From Chlorops oryzae (lineage: Eukaryota; Arthropoda; Insecta; Diptera; Chloropidae), in assembly GCA_020466095.1 (NCBI GenBank), contig CM035807.1, positions 22,066,198 to 22,130,197 of the forward strand: 64,000 nt of DNA, given 5' to 3'. Within the stretch, counting starts at the first letter, position 1. Each line of letters opens with the position of its first letter. Made by a program: the position numbers and the translations under genes. The notes beneath the pieces were generated by a model. It saw only the letters and a list, made by a program, of their open reading frames with translations. It was not told where the DNA came from and made no database searches. This document shows positions 1-10,880 of this stretch, in pieces.

Positions 1-501
1 CTTAAGTACTTAAAGGTCTAAAACAAAATACTTGGATATCTTTTTTAATTAATTGTATGGCAAGTATTAATAGAACTACATCGAAATTTGATAGTCTTAA
101 TACCTTTAACTAAGGAAAAAATCGCAATAAATTAAAAAGGCAACAGTTTCAATAAATAAACGACAGAAACGGCAAAAAAAGACGACGACGACATCATTGA
201 CGTCAAACAATCTTAAAGAGAGATAGAGATAAGAGAGAGACAGAGAGTGGGAGACGGGCAAATAATTTTGTAAATAATGCCAACAATTAGTTATTGAGTA
301 CGTCTTTTTTTTTAGAGCTAGTATGTATGTACCTACGAGTATACGACTTGGATCACAAAAAGTTATAAATTCACACTTTCATGGCAGCATCAGCCAAAGC
401 GAAGTTGGCTCTAATCTAAAGTTAAGAGCGCTGCAGTGCTGCAAGAATTAAATGCGAACATCACAATCAGCGGACTCGGCGGAGTCTGAACGGACCTGGC
501 C
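1..501. other. 3' flank of cuticle protein gene
   Basis: AT-rich DNA downstream of the stop codon, with purine-rich GA stretches at 195-255 and a small GAC run at 181-192. It probably includes the 3' UTR. No other gene seen. Confidence 0.5.
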
Positions 502-1364
502 CTATTTTAGTTTCAAGAACGTCAATAAGGCCTTTTGTATCAAACTGGGATTGATCGTTGAATCTGCTGTGTAACGTACGCCGCGCAAATTGCCATCGTT
601 GTGATTCACCACTCCGAATTCACCAACGATGAAACCGTCGTCCGTTTTCTCTTCGACGCGGTATTTTCGATAGTTTCGTCCCTCGACGACGTATGCCACT
701 TTCGAGTCATCGTTTTCATCGTTACCATTGCCGATGTTGGCTTCGTCCACACCACCATCATCGTCATCGTCACCATCGCCATCGCCATCACCATCACCAT
801 CAACACCAACGTCACCATTATCCTCCTCGTCACCATTATCGTCGTTGTAATCATTGTTGTTTAGATAGTGTTGATGATGATTGCTATTTTTATTGTTGTG
901 GCTATTGTTGTTGTTATTTTTGTTACTTTGATGGATCAATGCAGCATCATGCTCTTCACCATTGTCGCCGTCATCAACGCCTTCGTTGTTTCTGTTGATT
1001 TTCACATGGCCGAACGATCGCAGTCCACTTGCAGTGCCCGGGTGCAGGCGATTGCGCGATGCTTGAACCTTTGGAGGTGCCGAAGTGGTGCTTGTCGTTG
1101 TCATCATTCCCAACCCTATGCCACGTCCGACCAGACCGTCTTGTATGCCATGGGCTCGTCCATTTGTCATAACACTTACGGACTCCTCGATTTCGTAATT
1201 CTGCTCTGGGGTCGGGCGATACAACTCATCGATGTGGCTGCGTTCTGTGGTGAAATGACTGTGTGCCAAAGACGGGGACGGCGGCGGCGGCGGCCGCCTC
1301 GCAGCCGACTCCGATGCTGCAGGCGAATGATGAACGGAAAATTTGGAAACACATTTGACTAGAT
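502..1364 (-). CDS. Cuticle protein gene, last exon with RR domain and stop
   Basis: The exon begins after the acceptor TTCTTGTGCAG and contributes two bases to a codon split by the intron, giving Asp. It encodes a Ser/Pro-rich region with a run of five prolines, then Asn/His-rich and Asp/Gly-rich low complexity (about 795-680). The RR domain follows from about 670 to the TAA stop at 504-502. GC-rich codons and third-position bias contrast with the AT-rich flanks, as expected for a real exon. Confidence 0.8.
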
Positions 1365-3784
1365 CTGCACAAGAAGTAGAAGAAAAAGAAAAATAAGAAG
1401 AAACAGAAAAAGAAGCATTACAAAAATATGCGCGGCATTTTTTCAACAATAAGAAAAATGATCAACTTTGACTTGAAGATGACGTCGAAGTTAGTCGGTT
1501 GTCGGCTGTCGGTCGTTGCTTCTCAACGTGCAACCACAGAAATATCTTTGAGAGCGACTCACCTCTATTGGGTAATCCTTTGGCATTTTGATTAGAGTTT
1601 TGATCCGAAAATGATGAATGTTGACGTGAATGTTGTTGTTGCTGTTGCCGTTGCTGTGAACATGGATTGGCCTGACTCTTTGATAAATCCGGTTCGAGCA
1701 AATGCTGCTCGGGTGCATTGAGTAAGTCGTACGGCAGTTTATCCAAATTGAAGAGAACACGTCGCGGTTGCGTATTCTGGCCCTGTCCATTCGATGAAGA
1801 AGCTTCTTGGTAAGTTTTCGGCGATTGGTGCTGATGGTTTTGATGGTGGTAGTTTTCATGCCGATAGCCGCCAACAGGTGCGCGCGTTGAAGTGCGTTGA
1901 GCAGCAAAATTCATTGCGATCCCAGCGGGTGGTAGTGGCGCCGATGGTGATGAGTTTTGTGCCTCGCCAAAGGCAATGCGTGAGACGATCGCTGGCCGTC
2001 GAGAAGTAACGTTGAACGGCGAAGCAAACGGTGAGAACGTTGTAATGATCGACTTCGATGCCGGCGTTACGGTGGCGGTAGTTGTGCTAGTTGATGTGGT
2101 TGTCGTTGTGATCGATGTCGTTTGAGGCCAATACGTCTTGGCTGGCTCACCGTAGATTTTCGCTGGCTGCGAGTAGACCTTCGCTGGCTCGCTGTAAAAC
2201 TTTGATGGCTGCCCGTAGACTTTTGCCGGTTCGGAATAGAATTTTTCCGGCTCACCGTAAACCTTTGCTGGCTCTGAATAGACTTTCGCTGGCTCAGAAT
2301 AGAATTTCGATGGAACACTGTACATTTTCGATGGGATAGAATAGAATTTCGAAGGCTCCGATTCGTGCGGATGGGTCAGAGTTTTTGGTGACGCCGCCAT
2401 TTGTCTCGGTATCGGTTTCAGACTCTCGCTAACATTTCTTTTCGCTTCGGCAAGGATACCGGTGTGTTCCCACGAGCGCAGATCATCGACATTCTGCGAT
2501 AATGAACTGTACGATATTGATCTTGACTGTGGTCCGTGGCCTTCCTTGGTGTCGTGATAGATCACCGTCTGAAATGGCAGTAATTTTTCCTCACCGCCTC
2601 CAATATTGCCAGCACCATCTGCATCGCCATCGACGTCATCTACTGCTGTCGCACTGCTGTCATATGTCATTTCGCTTTGATTTATGCGCGCCTGACGTTG
2701 TACTGCATTTTGCGACTGCGTTGAATTCACGTTGACACTCACCGGCACAATGGAACTAGATCGTAACGACGAAGCCGATGAGATCAGTGCCGGTGACGCT
2801 AATACCTTCTGCACATTGGTGGATGCACTGTTCTGCGAATCAATGGCCATCGATTGGTGCGCACGGCGCTGTTTGTGCGACTTTTGTGGCATGGTCAACG
2901 GTTCGGCTTCTTCAATCGAAAATTCACTCTTATGCGAGCGATTGATGAAGTCGTCGATGTCATTCGCTGCTGCCACCGACGAAGACATTGTCGTTACTGT
3001 CGTCATCGTAGTTAATGGTGTTGATCGCCGTCGATGTAATTGGCACTTTAAATGGTCTTTTGGTCGTCGCGCTGCCAGCGGAATAACGTGATTCCATCGC
3101 GTCAGGTAATGACGATTTAATAGAAAATTTACTGACTTGTTTTGGTGTTTCTTTGGCCACCGGCTGTTGCTGTTTTTGGTGCTGTTTTTGTTGAATATGA
3201 CTGGAGCTGCCGCGCTTACTCGATGATGATACGCTGACGGCAACAACTTTGAATTCATCGTTCGGGGTCGATTTGTTTTCCTGGTGATGAAAGCGGATTT
3301 GCTCACCGGTCTTCTGGTTGACTTTCTTGGCTTTTTCACGCTTCAAATCAATATCACGCGCAACAGCGTCCACGACGGCATCATCGGCCTCATCGAATTC
3401 CTCGAGAAAGACAATCTTACTACCGGAAGTCACTAGTTTGACCACCTGTTTGCCATCGTTGTCATTGCCGCTACTGTGAACGTTGTAGTTGATGCTGCGG
3501 CCACTATTGCGGGCCTTCAATTTCATTGAGGCATCATCAACGCGCCCAACAACAACAACATCATCGTCTTCTGTCGTTGCAGAGCCGAAATTATTTCCCT
3601 CCGCCGTCAGCGTATGCAATTTCGATCGTGTTCCATCGCCGTGTCCTTGATAATCAGCGCTTTGGAAACTCCTCTGCAATTCGTCACGTTCCATGAACAA
3701 TTTGAGGAATTCACTCCCGGTTATGAGATCACTGCCTCGGCTCGTTGGTCGTGTGTCCACGACATGCACGGCTCGCGACATCAG
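502..3784 (-). CDS. Secreted cuticular protein with C-terminal RR (chitin-binding) domain, main exons
   Basis: Structural protein of the chitinous exoskeleton, judged from its last ~56 residues. These match the Rebers-Riddiford consensus: a basic-aromatic YRKYRVEEKT start, DGFIVGEFGVV, an aspartate-glycine turn, then LRGVRYTAD and a hydrophobic tail. Upstream lie a very acidic Asp/Gly/Asn stretch, Ser/Thr-rich low complexity and an 11-unit heptad repeat of PAKVYSE type. RR proteins bind chitin outside the epidermal cell; I infer the same here. Two exons are clear (3784-1563 and 1364-502) with a phase-1 intron between. The 5' boundary at 3784 is a good acceptor (TTTTCTTCTAG), so an upstream exon should carry the signal peptide. 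There is one frame break near 2970-2985. About 1,020 residues are predicted, long for an RR protein. I do not recognise a named orthologue. Confidence 0.75.
1365..1562 (-). other. Intron of cuticle protein gene (198 nt)
   Basis: The donor G|GTGAGT (minus strand, GT at 1562-1561) and the acceptor TTGTGCAG (AG at 1366-1365) agree with phase 1 on both sides. The two open frames on either side join as LPNR-D-LVKCVSK. An in-frame stop on each unspliced side makes splicing necessary. Confidence 0.85.
1563..3784 (-). CDS. Cuticle protein gene, long central exon(s) with heptad repeat and an internal frame break
   Basis: The first part (3784 to about 2985) reads in one frame and the rest (about 2966 to 1563) in the next. 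Both look coding: charged and serine-rich, without the Arg-heavy bias of shadow frames. Between 2358 and 2127 eleven near-perfect 7-residue units occur (Pro-Ser/Ala-Lys-Phe/Val-Tyr-Ser/Gly-Glu). Tyrosine-rich repeats of this kind suit cross-linked cuticle. The frame change could be a short intron (phase-compatible donor A|GTAAAT at 3132, acceptor at 2970, 163 nt), an assembly indel, or a true frameshift. The sequence alone cannot decide. Confidence 0.65.
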
Positions 3785-6700
3785 CTAGAAGAAAAGTCGA
3801 AGATATAAAAGAAATACAAATAAATAATTACAATAAAAAAAATTAAAAAATATAGCATGCAATAAAACAGTTGGCTCAGCTCAGTTCAATACGTCTCAGT
3901 GCGGTAGCCGCCTGCCATCAAGATTACTGTTCAATTGCCAGTCGACATTTACAATTGGCATTAGAGTCAGCTTTTACACGAATGAGCGCCTTGGATTGCG
4001 CAGACGCATGGCAATCGAAGTGATTGAATGCGTTTCTATTTAAATTGTTATTAGAATTTCTATAGAAATCCGAACATCGTAAATCTAATTCGAATGTAAA
4101 TCACTTTTTTTTAAATCCATTTTTCCACTTTTCCACTTTTCTCCTGCAATAAACGTCGTCTGTGATGACAACGGTGCCAGGTCTCTTCTGGCATGCCGTT
4201 TACAACTGCGCCGAGTTATTTGCCGCTTTGACATTTCTAACTTGTGCTGTCTATTAATAGTCATTTATTTATTTATCGGATGGCTAATCTCGCATCCAGA
4301 TGACGCAGAGCATTGAATGAACTCGGAAAATCAATTAGGTCATGTCAAAATTTGTGATAAAAATATGTTCAACTACAAAAGTCTTTATGTTTTGATGTTT
4401 TAATGCGTAAGAAAAAATCAAGTATGTTTGGTATTGTAATGCTTGATTTGAGTAGATTAAGAGATTAATTTGGATTTTTTCTTTTTTAGGACTTCGGCTA
4501 TTATTTCTCCATGTCGTGATGAATTTCACGTAGACACTTGATGTGATGCTCCCTCAAACACAAAAATCTCTTTATTAAAAGAAACCCTGCAGTAATTCCT
4601 ACTACTCTCCAACTACTTTCCGACTAGTCACAAAAGTGACAAATAATATCATCAAAAATTTGCTACTCCAGAATAGATCTCGTATGGTCAATTATAGGCC
4701 AATTTTCTAATTTTTACAAGTTGGTCAAGCTTTTTAACTGCCTTCTTCTATGTAGACCTCCCACGAGGTGACCGCCCTCGGGTGGTTATGGGTTTGGCAA
4801 ACCCGCAGATCTTAGCGAACAGTTTAACAGTGCTGTAGGTTGGGTATTTAATCACACTGGTAGTAGCTTTTATTAACAACTAGAAAGGTTGACCATAAGA
4901 ACTTGTTAATATGGTGCCCATGGCCAAAGGGTAGTGAATGAAATTTTTTTATTGATGCAAAGAGGAGGTAACCCAGTCTAGGGCCAGTCTAAATCATCAG
5001 GGTAGGCACACAGTGTAGTTATGTTAGGACCCCTGAGCAGGCAATGACTTAAAACAACAGACCATAATCTAGACCACTTATTGCTACTAAAGGTCCTGCC
5101 AAATCTTATATATTGTATATAATACTCCACATTTTGACTAGTCGTATTCCAAGTAACCTCAGAGTACTCCTTTTCTTCTCTATTACAGGAACGGAAGTGC
5201 AGCAGAGACTACATAAAAAGAAGACTTCTATCTCACACGATGAAAATCTTTAAACCTGTAAGTACTTGAAAAACGAAGAAGCTGGGCATAACTTTCATCG
5301 GAAAATTCAAGCTCAAATATCAATTCTAATATCGTCCTTTCTAATGGAGTGACCTAAGAGAAAAAATCAAAGATTTCAAACCCATGTAACAGGTGATTTT
5401 TTTGAAAATATTTTTACCGCATTCCCTGCCCTAGTTTTTATATCTGACATACTTTTTATAATTTTCGCGGTTTTGTTTAACATCCAGAATCATTGATATT
5501 GATTCCGTATAGGACCGCCCGTCCGTGATTTTGTCTGTCTGTCTCTATACAGTTTTCGTATTGAACGAATTGAGCTTTCTTCACGAGATTTTTGGTATAT
5601 GTGTCTGCGGGGACATGAGTAAAAGCAAGCTCGAGAATCGACCGGATGGACTATAATTTCTGAAATTTTCAGGAGGTTTTAAAAAAATTTCAGCGTATAT
5701 TTAAGCATCCGATCCAATATAAAAAAAAAAATTGGAAATGTAGGCTTGGCAAAAGGACATTATCCAAAGATTAATTGAACACACATTGGCATGTAAGGGT
5801 TCTTAATGGTATTGAAAACCTCCAGCACACTTTATCTTATTGCTAGTGGTCGACTCGATTCGACTCGATTGAATTTTACATTTTTACTTGTTTATATTAT
5901 ATTTTATTATATTGTACCTTTTGAAAGTTAATGGAATTTCAGGTGCTTACAAGACAGCTCTTTTCTGTGCGCCATCAAAAAAATATTTAATAGAGAAAAC
6001 AGTTTGAACAAAAATTCTTTTGGTAGGGAAAAAATATTTAAGGCCATTCAAAAAAGGAATGCTAAAATGGGGCAAAATGGCAACATTCCTTCTAAAGCCT
6101 TCTAAAATCTAAAATCTGTTGAAGCAGCTGTTGAAAAACATTCAACCATCGAGAAGTCTGATATTCTTTCGGATTTTCTCTTTTTTTTTTTTTGTCTTTG
6201 TTTTGTGTTACGATTGAATTTGTTCAAATGAAAGGCAAAATTTCTTATTTTAAACAGCTGTTTAGCACATCCATGTTACCACTGAAAATATGCTAACTCC
6301 CTTTTCCATAGAAAAAAAAAAAAACATAAACAAAAAAATACTAGCGGTTCTCCCTTAAATATGTATTTGCCTCCAGAGCTCGTAAATCAAAAAGGCTAAA
6401 AAACTAATGAATGAAAATTTGTATGAAGAATTTCACACATTTCCGCTTTTTCAATTTTTTCACTTTTAATGGAATACCCTAACTAACTTAAGCTGGGAGT
6501 AAATTTTAATGCGATCTTAAAAGACTTTGTGAAAAGTCAAAAAATTTTATCACTTGAAAAAAAAAATGAAAGCAGCGAATAAAAATTCAAAAAAGGATGT
6601 GCTAAAATATTCTTTATACTAAACCGTTAGCCGCTGAAAAAAACAGAAAATATTCAAAAATAAACATTACTGTTGAATTCGGAAAGCGTCAAGTTCAATA

Positions 6701-7698
6701 AACCGTTTTGAATAATTTTCGCTCGCTGGCCATAAAATTCAATGAAATAAAACAAAAGACTCAAGCAACGAACTTGAAAGGAAATTGAGAACACACGCTG
6801 TTCAAATAATTCCAAATCTGTCGGATAAATCAATATTTTGCCACACACAAATTATAATAACGATATGTATGTGTTAATAATCCAATAAGAATGATAAAAT
6901 CATTAAATACAGATTTGCAATTCAAACAAACATGCATACATGCAGAAAATTGCCTTGCCCATTTAGCCACTTCGATCGATTGCAATTTCAAAAACAAAAT
7001 AATAATAATAATAATAAATAATAAATAAATAAAAACAAATCAGCAACTAAAAAAGTTCAATTTTTTTCAACCTCATTTGCATGCGACTATCTGCTTCTTA
7101 TTAAATAAAATAATAACATAATTTGATTAGAGCAAAATGGCTCCCATTTTAAGAAAGAAAAACGAGCCGGAGACGGTGACTTGTTTGTTGCGTTGGTATT
7201 GTTGTTTTCAGTCTTAGCGCATATCAAACGACAAAAACGACAAACCACATCCGGTAGAAACGAGCAAAATCTCTGCCTGGTGGCAATTACAATACATTAG
7301 CTGTCCATTTATCCGCCATCGAAAAAAAAAAAAAAAAATTCATTGCATCGCAACTCGCAAGTGAAGAGGGTTTTTGCTTTTTTGTTCGCCCCAGAGCATT
7401 TCTCAATGGCATTTGGTGGGATAAAAATTTCATTGATTAACACGCAGTGGTTGGTTTCACATCACGAGATCACACTGTACATAATCTAATAGGGATTTTT
7501 TTAAATTTAATAATAGGTAAAGAAAAATTAGAAACAGAACACAAAGTAGGTACACTGGAGCTCAACAAAAAAAAAAAATAAGCGCGCTGCAATTAAGTGG
7601 GCGCGTTTTTAGATCATATTCAATAGATTTCTGTTGTCATGGAACAGTCGCCAGCGAGAGAGAAAAAAAGAGCTTTGCCAGCACCCGAGGAGCAACAC
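3785..7698. other. Non-coding AT-rich stretch (5' intron or upstream region of the cuticle gene)
   Basis: No convincing ORF. There are many poly-A/T runs. A segment around 5515-5560 has repeated GTCTGTCT words and ends near 5890 in ACTTGTTTATA, which resembles a degenerate DINE-1-like element. At 4745-5060 a more balanced-composition stretch is probably an old unidentified repeat. Confidence 0.45.
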
Positions 7699-7791
7699 CA
7701 GAAAGAAAACAAAAACACAAATCGCAGTAACTCGAAAACAATAAACTGCCAGAGCCACCTTCGCACATGTGCTGAAATTACCACTTTGCAC
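7699..7791 (-). CDS. Putative signal-peptide exon of the cuticle protein gene
   Basis: An ATG at 7791 opens about 31 residues: a polar start, then a strongly hydrophobic core (ALAVYCF, ICVFVFFL). Using the weak donor CTG|GTGTTG at 7698, this phase-0 exon joins the phase-0 acceptor at 3784. The joined protein begins with a plausible secretion signal ending near LLMSRA. The donor is poor and the intron (3.9 kb) is unverified, so another first exon is possible. Confidence 0.3.
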
Positions 7792-10419
7792 TATTTACAA
7801 ACAACCCATTGACTGAGTGAGTGACTGAGAGAGTGACTGAGTGACTGGCTCAGTGAGTTAGTAACCAACGAAGTGACTACCTTTTAAGTATAAAATTGCA
7901 GAAGTACAAGAATCGCCATGCAGCGTTGCAATAGAATGGCGCAAGCGCAAGCGAAATCGTAATGACGCAGCCTGCAGACATATTACTCAATAACGCTTAA
8001 CATTGACACAGAAACACTGAAAGGAACTCAGATGAGAAGTAAAAAGTCAAAACAAAAAACCTTAATAATAAAAAAACATTTAAAAAAAAAAACCCAATGT
8101 GGTTAGAGCCAAAGCCGAAACAAATTGCGATGCTGGGAAAAGAAAGCGTAAGACCTCGAGAGACAAAGCTATGGGCGATTGAGCACCGCTCCTTAGAATT
8201 TGCTGACCTCATTGGAGTGTGAAACTTTCAGCCGGATAATTGAAAATTTTTTAAGCTTATTATAAGGATTCAATATATGTAAGATATCTTGTTTCTAATG
8301 CCATTCCTTTTGATTGTCATATTTTTGATTTGAATGGATCGAATTTCTAAAAGAACAGTGAAGTCATCGTAATTAATTTGAGCTTAAATTTCATAATTAG
8401 AAAAAATCCCGAATTTCTTAGAATATTCTAATCATCCATATTGATGAATTCAAAATAATTATAAGACACATTCAACGACATAGTAGGTACATGCGTGTAA
8501 CACACATTCCTGAAATAGGTAATGAAATATTGATCGATTGGCGAATGAGGAAAATACAATGCTGCTCTAAGCTTTATCAATGCGAATCCACGAAAATAAA
8601 TCATTGAAACGTACTTTGACCTTATTAAATAAAAGAAAATCTTCACAATTGTTTGCATGTCACAGCTCTGTGACGTCAATTAAGCATGGATACCGTCCAT
8701 TGAATGCTTCCTTTAAAACAATTAATAACATTCCGAGTCAAAGAAACAAAAGCATTCTTCATTCATAGCAGAATGGCACGCAATGATTAAGACGGAACCC
8801 TTCTCAATTTGCAAGAAGCTGAAGGCTTGAAGCTCATAAGGCCATTTATGCTCTGGCGGGCTCTTACTATACTATTCGTTGCACTCGTTTATCATTTTAT
8901 TGTGCGCATGCCTTTCATAAAACAATTACCCGTGTTCGAGTGACAATTTTCACGGCTGTCAATGTGGCGGAAGTTGACCGAAAACAAACTAAAAAGCCAC
9001 CACCATCGTCCAGCCACTCGATCATGCTTAATTCACTTTCGACAATTCGTTCACTGATAATTGTAGGTAGTCATAAAAATAAAATTAAATTCCGAAAAAA
9101 GTGATAAAAGTCAAAATAAAATTAAATATTCTACATTGTTCTCTCGGCTTGATCGAGCGTGAAAACTTGCTTGTTTTGCGTGCACAAATTGGCGGCCGCG
9201 TGCGATTTTTATGAGTTGTTAAGAATTTGGCTAGAACAATTGCGAGATTACACGGACTTATAGTCATTTCGGAGCCACACAAAACGAAACAAAAAAGCTC
9301 TCTGAGCAACAACTGCCCCCGGTCCGCCCAGTTATCGCACTTCCATCCGAAATCAAATTTTAATTTCAATTTATGACTGATAATGATCTCGCATGCGACA
9401 CGCTCTGATCGCAGCTCAAGTGATTTACTTGGCGAATTTGCTCTGAACCTCTTGAACCACCGAGACGAGAGAGATCGAGTGCAACAACGATCGGCTTTTA
9501 CGTGAAATTATCATATCTCTCGTCAGCAATCGATTTTTTTTTTTTTTTTTAATTAGCCTTAACTTCGGCTCCACTTTCGAGCTCTGATTTTTCGACTTCT
9601 TCGGTTCATCCGACTGCACTGGGAATTTTTTTGTTTTTGGAAATAATAAATATGTCTTCGGGCTTGCAGCTTTTCAGTCTGTCCGTCTGTTTGTCCGTCT
9701 GTCAGTCTGTCTGTTCTTTCGTTGGTGGTTGACAACTCGACATGTTGATTTATAACGATTCGCGGATATTGTTTGCTTTTGAGTTTTTCATTTTTTCTGC
9801 GACTGCCCAAAATCGTTCAAAAGTTCAACACACACGAATGCAGAGCTCTGGGCTTCGGGTGTTCTCTGCTCGATGCAGTTCACTTGTATTCTTTCATGAG
9901 CATGTTAACTTATGATGCAATTTTTCGTTACGGAATTTATCGAACAATTTATTGAAATCATGAATTAGCCACGGATTAAATGAATAATTGAGTACAAAGC
10001 AGTTGATAGTTTGATAGGAAAATTATAAGTCCAGTTGGATAAAACCATCCGTAATTGCCTTTCGATCGTGCTTAGGAAAAAATATTTAATTTTAAAAAGA
10101 GATGCTTATGTCTGAAGGATAGTCCTGGCCAAGGGCTGTTTGCTTCAATATTGAAGCTTTCTAGCATATTTTGCTTAATACACTGGCTTACAAAGAATTA
10201 TTTTTGATTTTTGCAGGATTTCTCAATGCACTTTTCCCATGCACTTTTGGCCTTCTAAACATGAAAATAATATTATCAAAATTTCTTTATGGAAGCGTTT
10301 TTTCTACATTAGTTTTTGAAAAAACAAATTTTAACCCATACGAATCCATGTATGGTTTCTGACAAAAAAAAAAAGGTAGATACTTTTGATTTTGCTTTTA
10401 TTTTATCATGCTTAAAGGT
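7792..10419. other. Non-coding; GACTGAGT and GTCTGTCC simple repeats
   Basis: No gene recognised. An imperfect GACTGAGT-type repeat lies at 7810-7860 and a GTCC/GTCT microsatellite at 9676-9716, the type often found inside DINE-1-like elements. The remainder is AT-rich with scattered poly-A. Confidence 0.45.
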
Positions 10420-10880
10420 TTAGGTTAGTTAGTTAGATGGACTGCCCCTAGGGCGCACTCAGACCTGATGCTTAAAGGGTTAATGAAACCATTTCCTGCA
10501 AAAAAAAAATTTCCCAACTTTTTTAATATATCATGCAGTGAAGGGTTAATAAACCCAATTAGCCAAATTTTTGTCACCTTTTATTACATCATGTAGAAAA
10601 GGGTTAATAAAACCATTAACTGCGAAAAATTTCCACTTTTTTAATAATAATCATGCAGTAAGGTTAATAAACCAATTAGAAAATTTTACTTTATTACATC
10701 ATGCAGTAAAGGGTTAACAATTTACAGCGAACAAATAATTTACTATATCATGCAGTAAAGGGTTAATAAAATCATTTAATTTGAAACAAAAATTTTTTTA
10801 CTTTTTGAATATATCATGCACTAAAGGGTTAATGCGCAAAAATTTTCCCTTTTTTTTAAACATACATACATACATACATA
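10420..10880. repeat. Cluster 1 of ~60-bp dispersed repeat (minus orientation)
   Basis: At least seven units carry the core ATGCAGTAAAGGGTTAATAA followed by an A/T-rich spacer, spaced about 55-65 bp apart (near 10475, 10545, 10600, 10660, 10708, 10755, 10825). The reverse complement (TTAACCCTTTACTGCAT) makes up clusters at 18.4 and 55.9 kb. The cluster ends in a short ACAT microsatellite at 10861-10882. Confidence 0.85.

Noticed and set aside
868..1362. 164-codon plus-strand ORF opposite the RR exon
   Set aside because: Antisense shadow; the minus strand has the RR domain and consistent splicing.
10420..10880. CRISPR-like array
   Set aside because: Repeats have AT-rich, variable but related spacers, recur in dispersed clusters in eukaryotic DNA, and no cas genes exist.
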